Shown piece by piece: positions 11,404 through 22,511 of a stretch of 64,000 nt of DNA (its first letter is position 1; each line of letters begins with the position of its first letter). Origin of the DNA: Calendula officinalis (taxonomy: Eukaryota > Streptophyta > Magnoliopsida > Asterales > Asteraceae); contig OY970826.1 in NCBI GenBank assembly GCA_963853835.1, positions 75,510,929 through 75,574,928 of the forward strand. Direction: 5' to 3'. The position numbers were made by a program, and so were the translations under genes. The notes under the pieces are model-generated. The model worked only from the letters and a program-made list of their open reading frames with translations. It did not search any database and was not told where the DNA came from.

Positions 11404-12342
11404 ATGATATCATCTTTGGATCAACAAATGATCAACTATGCAAAGAATTTGAAGAGCTAATGCAGATCAAGTTCAAGATGAGCTCAATGGGTCCAATGAA
11501 CTTCTTTCTTGGACTCCAAATCAATCAAAGATCAGATGGTATCTTAATGAATCAATCTAAATATGTTAGAGACATTCTAGAGAAATTTGCAATGAAAGAC
11601 AGCAAAAGTGCAAGCACTCCAATGGAAACTCACAAACACCTACATCCTAATGTTGAGGGGGAGGATGTAGATGAACACCTTTACAGATCTATGATAGGTT
11701 CACTAATGTATTTAACTGCATCAAGACCTGACATTATGTATAGTGTTTGTGTATGTGCCAGGTATCAAGCAAGACTTAAGGAATTACACTTGCTAGCTGT
11801 CAAAAGAATTTTTAGATACTTGAAGGGAAAACCCTCTCTTGGTCTTTGGTATCCACATGCATCACCATTTGAACTAGTAGCCTACACAGATAGTGATTAT
11901 GGTGGTGAATGTCAAGATAGGAAATCTACTACTGATGGATGTCAGCTCTTTGGATCAAGATTGGTATCATGGCAATGCAAGAAACAAACCAATGTTTCAA
12001 CATCAACTGCTGAAGCAGAATATGTAGCTGCATCTGCTTGCTGTGCTCAAGTACTATGGATTCAAAATCAACTACTAGACTTTGGTATCTCTATCCTTAA
12101 AACTCCAATTTTTATAGATAATCAAAGTGCCAATAGTATTGTAAATAATCCAGTAGAACACTCTAAAACAAAACACATTGAAATTAGATTTCATTTCATA
12201 AGAGACTGCAATGAAAAGAAATTAATTAAAGTAGAGAAAATTCATACTGATAATTAATTGGCGGATCTTTTTACAAAAGCATTTGATGTAGGAAGATTTA
12301 CCTTTCTGGTCAGCAGTATTGGAATGATCTTAATAAGCTAAG
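11404..12342 (+). pseudogene. Element A reverse transcriptase end and RNase H
   Basis: The YVDD catalytic box is encoded at 11397-11408. It is followed by the polymerase end (FGMSSMGPM-like block, FFLGLQI, SKYVRDILEKF) and RNase H with AYTDSDYGG, STAEAEYVAAS and DNQSANSIV, then HSKTKHIEIRFHFIRD. An in-frame TAA at 12255-12257 replaces a Q codon seen in element B; the frame beyond it continues to a natural-looking end near 12342. Confidence 0.9.
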
Positions 12343-12838
12343 TCTCAAAAGAAAATCATTTGTAAAGTGTTTTGTACAATTTCATTTATTTTATTACTGG
12401 TTATTTATTACTACTGATTGTATGCTTCTACTATAATTTAGTACTGATAGGGTTTCTCAGTAGAATTAGGTCAAGTATAAAAACAATGGTTACTACTGAT
12501 GTTTCTACTACTGACACTTAGTTACTACTGGTAAACCGTTATCTGGAAAATACATAAATTACATTACTGACCCTCATGAAAATAGCCGTTGGGTTATTAT
12601 TCGAATGATATTTTGGTCTTTTTGCAGGTTAAATCGAAAAATATAAATAGCAGACTGAGATTAGTTTAGCATTATCTTCTCCTCGATTCGATAAACCCTA
12701 CGCTAAACCCTAATCTCTGCAAAATCCGATCAAAATCCTGCATCAGTAACAACTCAATTCCTTTCACAAACTTGAAATTCTTGCCAAAACGACCACTCTC
12801 TCTGAAAGATTCATAACAAAAGATCAAAATCAATCCAA
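12343..12838 (+). promoter_or_regulatory. Element A region between pol and extra ORF, with TATA-like box and splice acceptor
   Basis: It holds about eight ACTACTG/TACTGAT motifs, an acceptor-like CTTTTTGCAG ending at 12627, TATAAATAG at 12642-12650 and an AAACCCTA motif near 12700. The ATG of the extra ORF is at 12839. The same order is present in element B (TATAAATAG at 22194-22202, minus strand). Whether it starts or splices a separate mRNA is inference. Confidence 0.5.
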
Positions 12839-14083
12839 ATGGCAACCCTAAAATCACTCGAAATCAAAACTGATCTGAAATTTTCCGAATTCCACAACAT
12901 GTGTGCTTTCTTGAGAAATCCAGATGGTACAAAGGATTTTCGTCCCATTGTAATGTTCTTAAAGAACTCACACATCAAGTTTGCTCTCACCATCAATCCA
13001 AGAGCATATCAACAACACTTGGTTGATTTCTGGTCAAATGCTGAAAGAACTGAAGATTCAACCATGTCCCAGATCAAATCAACTGTAGATGGAAAGTCTA
13101 TCATTATAACTGAACAAACAATCAGACACCATCTTCAACTCAATGATGAGTCAGGTATGTTTTCTTTACCAAAGGAGGATCTTGTTGAAGTTTTACAAAA
13201 AATGGGGTATGAAGGAAGATTAGATATTGTAACATTTCAAAAGGGTCTTCTTTCACCCCAATGGAATTTTTTAGTTCATACTATTCAACACTGCATCTCT
13301 CCAAAAAGAAGCACTTGGAATGAGTTCAACAAGTCAATAGCTTCTGCTATTGTTTGTCTGAGCACAGGACAAGTCTTCAATTTTTCAAATATCATTTTTG
13401 AAGGAATGCTTGGAAATTTATCATCTTCAAAATTTTTAATGTATCCAAGATTCCTAACCCATATAATAAATTGTGAATTACAAAATCTTTCTATTCCTAA
13501 AAACATTTTTGTTACACCAGAGTTAAACAAAAAGGTGTATGCAAATATGAGAAAAAGAGTTAATTTTTTTGGTAAAGATACTCCACTATTTTCAAACATG
13601 ATCCATGATCATCCCCCAACTGGAGAAGGTTCAAGTCACCCCATTGAACCCCAACCAACTCCACCACCAAATACAGCCCAAACAGAACCCATTCAGTCCA
13701 CTCAATTAAATGAACCAACAGATGTCCTGCAAGTGTCCCAGGTACATGAGATTAATCCCCAGAGTGCTACTCTTCACTCTGAGGAAGACCAGACCATAGC
13801 CAAACACATTTCTAAAACTTATAAAAGGAAGAGAACTTCCTTAAAGGACACCAGGGGACCAATTGAGTCAAACCCCAGACTCCAAGAGTTGTCCTCCAAG
13901 AAGGAGAGATCGTATGAGGAAAGGGCTCTCACTACTGATGCCCCAAAGGTGGGTGCACAGGATAGTGAGAACATAATTAGGACCCAGACCTCGGCAACTC
14001 TCAGTGATGAATCAGAATTTGAGGAGTTACTGAGAGGACCCCGGTGCCAAGAAACCACAAGGGGGCACTACTGCTTCTTCTAG
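12839..14083 (+). pseudogene. Element A extra (env-position) ORF, part 1
   Basis: The frame opens with MATLKSLEIKTDLKFSEFHN. A conserved-looking globular region of about 250 residues follows (FALTINPRAYQQHLVDFW, TVDGKSIIITEQTIRHHL, FQKGLLSPQWNFLVHT, FNFSNIIFEGMLGNL, LMYPRFL), then a P/T/S-rich stretch. I associate this N-terminal region with a protein commonly annotated downstream of Copia RNase H in Asteraceae genomes; its function is unknown to me. The frame ends early at 14083 because of a G-run length change near 14060 compared with element B. Confidence 0.75.
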
Positions 14084-14093
14084 GAAGAAGAGA

Positions 14094-15398
14094 GTGTCCA
14101 AACAACCCAATTTATCACCAAGAAGTGATAAGGGTAGAACTGACCAAACTGAATTTACAGATATGATGGAAAACCTTCAAACCAATGTACCAAATGAGCC
14201 CAATGATCCACCCAATTGGGCTGAGGGCAGTATTAAACAAACTAAATTGACGGATAAGAAGGAAAACCTTAAAACCACTGTACAACATTGTCTGACTCTA
14301 TTGAACAATCAAGGGAAAACCATGACCTACATGAAGCATTACATCAATACCTTGAACAAAAGACAGAAGAGGTTCGAGCTTAGGCTTCAAAAACAATCAA
14401 ATTTGATCAGGAAACTACAAAGAAAAGTTGCTGATAGTGAGGCTCAACCAGTTGAGATCACTAAGGGGGAGAAAGATCAAATTCAAGAGATGATTGATCA
14501 ATCAATTGCAGCAGCAGCCCTTCTAAACTTAAAAGAGGTTAATGGTGAAACAGGTCAAAGTGTTGGTGAGAACATGTATAAAGAAATGGAAAATCTAGAT
14601 GAAGATGTATTTGTGTCTGCAAACCAATCACAAACTGCAGAACAAATCAACTCACCAGTTGCTACTGAAGTCATTGAGACTACTAATCCAATGGAAATTG
14701 AAGAAAACAAGGATCAAGAGATTGTTACTACTGACCCTATTGAAGAAAAAGAAACTTCAGTAGTAAAAACACCAGAAGAAGAGTTTATGGATACTACTGA
14801 TGCCCTAACAGTATTAACTCCAATAGCAACATCACCAGTAGTAAATGAAGAACAACAAGTTGTGGTGTATGAACCTGAAAGTACACCAGTAGCAATCACA
14901 ACAGTAGAAACCACATCAATCACACCAGTAGCAACCACCTTGGCTACTACTGAAGAAGAAGATGAAGAAATTCCAGAGCTTCTTGAAAAAGAACAGATCA
15001 TCATTGTTACAAAACCTAAAACACCAGAACAACCACTTGTCATACCTGACATTGATGACAATGTGAACTGGTATGAAGTTGATGAATGTGAACTTCCACC
15101 TCACCCCAAAATACTTCCAGAGAATAAAATTCATCTATTCTCTCCATCAATTATGTTCACTACTGTTCTTGATAATAAGTATACTCCACCTCCATCAGCG
15201 GCCTGTATTGGAAAAGGGAGAGAAAAATATGATGATGATTATCCAAACAGAGCACTAGGTCATTACATGGTCAACAAAATGAATCATGTCAGACCTGCTA
15301 AACAAGATAAATGGAAGGTGAACAGGATAAGGTACTTGAGAAAAGTTGCTAAAACTCAAGCTCTTGAAGACAAGAAAAAGGCTGAAAAGAAAAATTAA
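14094..15398 (+). pseudogene. Element A extra ORF, part 2
   Basis: This continues part 1 in another frame. It contains a predicted coiled coil (NTLNKRQKRFELRLQKQ, LIRKLQRKVADSEAQ), then an acidic T/E/V-rich stretch whose DNA is rich in ACTACTGA and CCAGTAGTA. It ends with a basic region (GHYMVNKMNHVRPAKQDKW). A frameshift near 15393 ends the frame; element B continues here. Confidence 0.75.
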
Positions 15399-16463
15399 AC
15401 AATCCTGAAAATCAAGAAGCTGAAGTACAAATCCCACAAATAGAAGGAGTCATGGTATAAGGTCAAAAAGCAGAATTTGAAAGACATAGAAAGATAGAAC
15501 AAGAACACTTAAATTGTCTTGAAGACCTTGTAGCAGAATGTAAAAGGGAAAAGGCTGACCTACCAAATGACATATTTGAACAGAAAAAGAATATGATTGA
15601 CTTTTTGAAATCAAAAGGACATAGTGCTAAATCTTTTGGTAGAATGAAGATGATTACAATAGTAGACAAATATTGTACTGCCAAAAAGAAAGAATTAGCT
15701 GAATTGGAAGTTGAAGCTGAAAAGGAAAAAGTATTAGTTGAAATAGATCCCATGACAATCCTCACTAGAATTCCAACAACTGGAGAATCTTCAATACCTC
15801 CTGAGAAGAGAAAAAGAGATGAATATGAAACAGAACAAAGAAAGAAAAAGAAACAGGAAATACAGGTATTTGACACTCATGTTGCTCCTATTGAAGATAA
15901 TCCAATCATAAATTGGAGGATGGTTGGTGATGCTATTGAGATTATTAGACAAGACAAATCAGTTCAAAGATTTACTGGTTGGAAACCATTAGTTATGTCT
16001 TGTAGTAGAGCTGATATCATTAAAGTCCTGATCATAGGCAAACCAAGAATGACTAAGAAGTCATGGAAGAATTCAGGAGCTGGATACTTAACTAAAATGA
16101 TAGATGCTGCATTTTATCCAGAACAATATCCTGAAATATTCTCAAACAAAGAAAACGTATATGCTTGGAATAGTGAATATGTATTTCTTTGAAAGATCAA
16201 GCAAAAACTGTGAACTATACTTGTATGAAAAGGAATATCCTCATTCTGAAGAAACAATGTATCAGTTGTATACAAACACAATGATGAAACCCCATGATGC
16301 TGTAATGTTCCATAACAAACTTAATTATTTTATCAAAAGAAACAGCAAGTATATCATTGCTCAGAGAAAGCTGCGAAATCAAAGAACACTTGAAGGCAGA
16401 CAAAGAAGAGCTAAACTATTAGAAGAACAAGCTAAGAAGAATGAAGAGCAAAAAGAAACTTGA
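15399..16463 (+). pseudogene. Element A extra ORF, C-terminal part, broken
   Basis: Two overlapping frames (15593-16192 and 16104-16463) continue the protein seen in B at 18404-19669. They are charged and lysine-rich, with KSKGHSAKSFGRMKM, NWRMVGDAIEIIRQDKS and NSKYIIAQRKLRNQRTLEGR. A stop lies in the 15399-15592 stretch, and the frame changes near 16170. Nothing in it resembles a signal peptide or transmembrane segment, so env identity is not supported by sequence, only by position. Confidence 0.7.
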
Positions 16464-16487
16464 TTAATTCAAAGAGAATTAATAAGT

Positions 16488-16499
16488 TTAGGGGGAGAT
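16488..16499 (+). other. Element A polypurine tract
   Basis: TTAGGGGGAGAT directly precedes the LTR start TGTTGGG. It has the position and composition of the plus-strand primer. Confidence 0.85.
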
Positions 16500-17011
16500 T
16501 GTTGGGATATAAAACAGATATATCATTCTATTACTGATGCTGCAGTTAGTACTGATTCAAGATGACCGAAGAATAGTACTGATGGGGCAGAACTGAATTT
16601 ACTACTGATGCTACTGATCTCAAGTTTACTACTGATGACAGCAAATACTACTGATGTCTATTTTTGGTGCTGATCGTATACGAGATTCTAGCATAGTTAG
16701 TTACGGAATGTATATCTTTATGTAATTCAATTGTAATCGAATCCTAGAATAACTAGGTTAATCTTTTAGGCTTCAAGGACTAGTATATATAGTTCCTAAT
16801 GAATTGTAAACATACGTGTGTATTGATCGATCAAATTAATATACATTGAAGCTTTTTGTGAATCACTGTGTTCTTATTTACATTCGTATTCATTAACAAT
16901 ATTCATTGTTCTTAATCAATTAAACTATAAGTGTTGATCCGCTGCAACTTCTAATAGTTTGTAGATCTGTGTAATAATTAATTAATCCTTCTGGGTTAAT
17001 CGATCCTGACA
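16500..17011 (+). repeat. Element A 3' LTR
   Basis: It runs from TGTTGGGATA to CGATCCTGACA, 512 bp, and matches the reverse complement of element B's LTRs at both ends and through much of the interior. The first 180 bp hold seven TACTGAT motifs. A TATATATAG sequence lies near 16784. The partner LTR is outside the window, so the TSD (next bases ACTTC) cannot be checked. Confidence 0.9.
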
Positions 17012-17853
17012 ACTTCGTCGTGGTAGACAGTAAATACAAAAACCAAAATATATTATGAGACATCATGGTAAATAGTAAATTACCTTAAATCTCTTATCTT
17101 TATACTTCAAACCGAATGAGACAATCGAAGGAACCCAGCACCATGCCATCGATGTCTCCAAACCGATATAAAATTGATGCCAACCGAAGCAATGCTTGGC
17201 ACCAGTCTCATGATATTGGGTTTTTTTATAACCTCAGTTCTGACTTGTTTCGCAAATAGACTAGAGTCGGTGTTGGTTAACCTTTTGTTGTATTTTTAAA
17301 CCCAATAAAACGAAGCTCCCAATTACTTCTTACATTTTAATTGGATCTCTTAAAAACAAAAGCGGGTTTACCAAACACTAAGTATATTCAAACAAAACTT
17401 GGAGTAATGTGTTCTCATGCGTGTAAAGCATCAAGGAAGCATGCATGCATTCAAATATTTTACTTAAGTGTGGCTGGGTGGGTGTATTATGTGCTGGCTC
17501 TACGCCTCTACCATTGATCGATCAACTAATGTGAATCTTAAAACAATAAAATAATAGTTATAACATGCTTGACATTAAGAAAAGTGATTAAAAAAAGTTG
17601 CATGAAACAAATTATAGTACCATTTTTTTTAAAGTGTTCAAAGGACGTGTATTATGAACGTTTCCACTCACCATTTATCTCTCAACAGTTTAATCTTTAT
17701 TCTTTCGAACAATTTTATCACATCAGCACCCCCATCAACATGTCTAAATTGACATACCAACTGACGTACAACTGTCAACAATACCTCTTCACTCCCTTTA
17801 TCACTTCAACAAAGTACAAAATGTGTTAGGTAATGTACAAGTTCGTGTTGCAT
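17012..17853. other. Spacer between elements A and B, no gene recognised
   Basis: 842 bp of ordinary AT-rich sequence. A short open stretch on the minus strand, 17213-17093, ends at a GTAATT donor-like site and could be an exon fragment (see findings). Otherwise I see nothing. Confidence 0.5.
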
Positions 17854-18371
17854 TGTTAGGATCGATTAACCCAGACAGATTAATTAATCTAAGATCTACT
17901 AACAATACGAAGTTGCAGCGGATCAACACTTATGTTAATTGATTAAGAACAATGAATATTGTTAATGAATACGAATAAGAATAAGAACACAGTAATCACA
18001 AAAAGCTTCAATGTATATTAATTTGATCGATCAAATACACACGTACGTTTACAATTCGTAAGGAACTATTTATAATAGTCCTTGAAGCCTAAACTATTAA
18101 CCTAGTTATTTTAGGATTCGATTACAATCAATATACATAAAGATATACATTCTATAACAAACTAAGCTAGAATCTCGGACTCGATCAGCACCATAAATAG
18201 AATCAGTAGTAATTGTTGATCGTCAGTAGTAAGTATCATCAGTAGTAACTTCCAAGATTAGCATCAGTAGTATATTGTTTTTCTGCCCCATCAGTACTAA
18301 CTTCAATATTCCTTGATCAATACCAACTGCAGCATCAGTAATAGAATGTTTATCTATTTCATAACCCAACA
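17854..18371 (-). repeat. Element B 3' LTR (left copy)
   Basis: On the plus strand it reads TGTTAGGATC to ATAACCCAACA. It pairs with 37034-37551. The right-hand third carries clustered ATCAGTAGTA motifs, the complement of TACTACTGAT. Confidence 0.95.
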
Positions 18372-18388
18372 ATCTCCCCCTAAACTTG
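18372..18388 (-). other. Element B polypurine tract
   Basis: On the minus strand it reads CAAGTTTAGGGGGAGAT, directly before the LTR start TGTTGGG. Confidence 0.85.
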
Positions 18389-18403
18389 TTAATTCATTTG
18401 TAA

Positions 18404-19669
18404 TTAATCAAGTTTCTTCTGTTCTTCATTCTTCTTATTTTGTTCTTCTAATAATTTAGCTCTTCTTTGTCTGCCTTCAATAGTTCTCTGATTTTGCAGC
18501 TTTCTTTGAGCTATAATGTATTTGCTGTTTCTTTTAACAAAGTAATTAAACTTTTCTTGAAACATTACAGCATCATACGGTTTCATTAATGTGTTTGTGA
18601 ATATCTGATACAATGTTTCTTCTGGATGTGGATATTCTTTTTCATATAAGTACAATTCACAATTTCTGCTTGATCTTTCAAAGAAGTACATGTTTACTGT
18701 GGGGAACACATTCCAAGCATAAACATTTTCTTTATTTGTGAATATTTCAGGATAATTATCTGGATAAAATGCAGCATCAATCATCTTGGTTAAGTATCCA
18801 GCTCCTGAATTCTTCCATGATTTCTTTGTCATTCTTGGCTTTCCAATGATCAAGACTTAAATAATATCAACTCTACTACATGACATGATCATTGGTTTCC
18901 ATCCAGTGAATCTCTGGGTTGATTTATTTTGTCTTATGATTTCAATGGCATTATCAACAAGCCTCCAATTTATAATTGGATTATCTTCAATAGGAGCAAC
19001 AGGAACATCAAGTACTTGTATATCTTGCTTTCTTTTCTTCTTTGATTCTGTTTCAGGCTCACTTTCTTTCCTCTTTTTGGTTGTTGAAGATTCACCAGAT
19101 GTTGGTGTTCTGGAGAGAATTATTGTGGGATCTATTTCAATTAAAACTTTTTCTTGTTCTACTTCTACTTCCATTTCTGCCAGTTCTCTCTTTTTGGCAG
19201 TACAATATTTGTCTACTATTGTCATCATTTTCATTCTGCCAAAGGATTTAGCACTGTGCCCTTTTAACTTTAAGAAGTCAATCATTTTCTTCTTTTGTTC
19301 AAACACATCATCTGGTAGATCACCCTTTTCTCTTTTACATTCTGCTACTAGGTCTTCAAGGCAGTTGAGATGTTCATCTTCTATTTTTCTTTGTCTTTCA
19401 AACTCTGCCTTCTGACCTTCTACCAGGACTCCTTCTATCTGTGGAATTGGTACCTCAGCTTCTTGATTTTCTGGATTTTTTAATCTTTCTTCTTCAGTCT
19501 TTTTCTTGTCTTCAAGAGCTTGAGTCTTAGCAACTTTTCTTAAGTACCGTATCCTGTTCACCTTCCATTTGTCTTGTTTAGCAGGTCTGACATGGTTCAT
19601 TTTGTTTACCATGTAGTAACCTAGAGCTCTGTTTGGATAATTCATCAAACTTGTCTTTTCCTTTTCCAA
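18404..19669 (-). pseudogene. Element B extra ORF, C-terminal part
   Basis: Two frames, 19669-18857 and 18853-18404, together match the C-terminal third of the extra ORF in element A (GYYMVNKMNHVRPAKQDKW, KGHSAKSFGRMKM, NWRLVDNAIEIIRQNKS, NSKYIIAQRKLQNQRTIEGR). They are split near 18855 by a single frame break. The protein is lysine- and glutamate-rich with coiled-coil potential. No membrane segment is visible. Confidence 0.75.
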
Positions 19670-20619
19670 TACAGGCTGAAAGTGGAGGTGGGGTGTACTT
19701 CATATCAGGAACACGAGTGAACACAATTGATGGAGAGAATAGATGAATTTTATTCTTTGGAAGTATTTTGGGGTGTGGAGGAAGTTCGCACTCATCAACT
19801 TCATACCAATTAACATTGTCATCAATGTCAGATATGACAAGTTGTTGTTCTGGTGTTGGAGTTTAGTTACAATTATAACATGTTCCCGTTCAAGAATTTA
19901 TGGTATTTCTTCATCTTCATCTTCAGTAGTAACCAAGGTGGTTGCTACTGGTATACTTTCTGGTTCAAATACCACAATTTGTTGATTTTTATTTACTACT
20001 AGTGAGGTTGTTGTTGGAGTTACTACTGCTAGGGCATCAGTAGTATCCATAATTTCTTCTTCTGGAGCATTTACTACTGTGTATCTACTTCTTCAACATG
20101 ACCAGTAGTAACAACCTCTTGATCCTTTGCCTCAGTAATATCCATAGGATCAGTAATTTCTATAACTTCAGTAGTAACTGGAGAATTTATTTGTTCTGCT
20201 GTTTGAGATTGATTTGCAGACACAAATATATCCTCATCCATACTTTTCATTTCTTTGTTCAGGTCTTTATTAAAACTTTGACCTGTTTCACCATGGACCT
20301 CTTTCAGATTTAGGAGGGCTGCTGCTGCTATGGTTTGATCAATCATCCCTTGAATTTGATCTTTCTCCCCCTTAGTGATCTCAACCTGTTGAGCCTCACT
20401 ATCTGCAATCTTCTTTTGTAATTTTCTGATCAAATTGGATTGTGTTTTGAAGCCTGTACTCGAACCTCTTCTGTCTTCTGTTCAGAGTATTGATGTATTG
20501 CTTCATGTAGGTCATGGTTTTCCCTTGGTTGTTCAGTAAATTCAGACAACATTGTATAGTGGTTTTAAGGTTTTCCTTCATATCCGTCAATTTAGTTTGT
20601 TTAATACTGCCCTCAGCCC
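19670..20619 (-). pseudogene. Element B extra ORF, middle part, heavily broken
   Basis: Fragments at 20590-20399 and 20433-20074 match the coiled coil and acidic region of the element A ORF (MTYMKQYINTLNRRQKRFE; IRKLQKKIADSEAQQVE). The T/E-rich stretch to 19670 is interrupted by several frame changes. Its DNA is full of CAGTAGTAA motifs. Confidence 0.7.
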
Positions 20620-22004
20620 ATTATGGTGGATCATTGGGCTCATTTGGTACATTGGTTTGAAGGTTTTCCATCCTATCCGTCAATTCAGGTTGTTTATTTC
20701 TACCCTTATCACTTCTTGGTGATAAATTTAGTTGTTTGGACACACTCTTCTTCCTAGAAGAAGCAGTAGTGCCCCCCCCCCTTGTGGTTTCTTGGCACCG
20801 GGGTCCTCTTAGTGCTGCCTCAAAAGATGAGTCATCACTTAGAGTTACCGAGGTCTGGGTCCTATTGATGTTCTCACTAGCCTGTGCACCCACCTTTGGG
20901 GCATCAGTAGTGAGAGCCCTTTCCTCATGCCCTCTCTCCTCCTTGGATGACAACTCTTGGAGTCTGGGGTTTGACTCAATTGGTCCCCTGGTGTCCTTTA
21001 AGGAAGTTTTCTTCCTTTTGTAAGTTTTAGAAATTTCTTTGGCTATGGTCTGGTCTTCCTCAGAGTGAAGAGTAGCACTCTGGGGATTAATTTCATGTAC
21101 CCGGGGCACATTCAGGACATCTGTTGGTTCATTTATATGAGTGGACTGAATGGGTGGTGTTTAGGTTGTATTTAGTGGTGGAGTTGGTTGGGGTTCAACT
21201 GGGTGACTTGAACCTTCTCCTGTTGGGGGTTGATCATAGATCATGTTTTGGAACAGAAGAGTAACCTTTCCAGAAAATTTAAACTGTTTTCTCATATTAG
21301 AGTAAACCTTTTTATTTAATTCTGGTGTAACAAAAATGTTTTTAGGTGTTGAAAGATTTTGAAGTTCACAGTTAAAAATATGAGTTAGGAATCTTGGATG
21401 CATTAAAAACTTTGAAGATGATAGATTTCCAAGCATTCCCTCAAATATCATGTTTGAAAAATTGAATACTTATCCTGTGCTCAAACAAACAACAGCAGAA
21501 GCTATAGACTTGTTGAACTCATTCCAAGTACTCCTTTTAGGAGAGATACAGTGTTGAACAGTATGCACTAAAAATTTCCATTGAGGTGAAAGAAGACCTT
21601 TTTGGAAAGTGACTATGTCTAGTCTTCCTTCATACCCCATTTTTTGTAAAGTATCAACAAGATCTTCCTTAGGTAGAGAGAACATACCTGACTCATCATT
21701 GAGTTGAAGATGATGTCTGATTGATTGTTCAGTGATAATGATAGACTTTCCATCTACAACAGATTTGATCTTGGACATATTGGAATCTTCAATTCGTTCA
21801 GCATTTGTCCAGAAGTCAATAAGATGTTGTTCATATGCCCTGGGATTGATGGTTAAAGCAAACTTGATTGGAGAGTTCTTCAGGAACATAACTATAGGAC
21901 GAAAGTCTTTTGTGCCATCAGGATTCCTGAGGAAAGGCACACATGTTGTGGAATTCTGAATATTTGAGATCGGTTTTGACTGTAAGAGATTTTAGGGTTG
22001 CCAT
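20620..22004 (-). pseudogene. Element B extra ORF, N-terminal part
   Basis: The start ATG is at 22004-22002 (MATLKSLTVKTDLKYSEFHN). A frameshift follows after MCAF; the frame resumes at 21940-21470, 21451-21161 and 21109-20621. The fragments match element A 12839-14083 closely. A C8 run at 20771-20778 marks the site where A is frameshifted. Confidence 0.75.
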
Positions 22005-22511
22005 TTGAGTGTTTTTGATCTTTGGTGATGAAAATTTCCCAGAAAGTTCAGTCGCTTTTACAAGAATTTCGGATTTGTGGAATGAATTGAGTTGATACTG
22101 ATGCAGGGTTTTGATCGGAATTTGCAGAGATTAGGGTTTAGTGTAGGGTTTATCGAATCGAGGAGAAGATAATGCTAAACTAATCAGAATCTGCTATTTA
22201 TATTTTTCGATCTTACCTGTAAAAGGACCGAAATGTCCTTCGAATAATAACCCAACGACTATTTTCATGAGGGTCAGTATTGTAATTTCTGTATTTTACA
22301 GATAACGGTCGATCAGTAGTAACTAAGTGTCAGTAGTAGAAACATCAGTAGTAACCATTGTTTCTATACTTAACCTGATTCTACTAAGAAACCCTATCAG
22401 TACTAGATTGTAGTAGACACACAGGATCAGTAGTAATAAATAACCAGTAGTAAGACATACTTATAATTATAAAAATTTTACAAAACTTTACATTTGATTT
22501 TTTTTTGAGAG
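22005..22511 (-). promoter_or_regulatory. Element B region between RNase H and extra ORF
   Basis: This is the counterpart of 12343-12838. On the minus strand it has an acceptor-like CCTTTTACAG, then TATAAATAG (22194-22202) and an AAACCCTA motif before the ATG. ATCAGTAGTAA motifs cluster at 22313-22455. Confidence 0.5.

Larger units (their letters stand above)
1..17011 (+). mobile_element. Element A: SIRE-type Copia LTR retrotransposon, 5' end outside window
   Basis: Domains run gag tail, protease, integrase, reverse transcriptase, RNase H, which is the Copia order. An extra ORF region of about 3.6 kb, a purine tract (AGGGGGAGAT) and a 512-bp 3' LTR follow. Element C interrupts the protease. 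The coding parts carry several frameshifts and a premature stop, so the copy is dead. Long size and a large ORF after RNase H are features of the SIRE/Maximus lineage; the lineage call is inference. Element B at 17854-37551 is a second copy of the same family. Confidence 0.9.

Noticed and set aside
12839..16463. Calling the extra ORF a true env gene
   Set aside because: There is no signal peptide, transmembrane segment or fusion-peptide-like stretch; only the position matches env.
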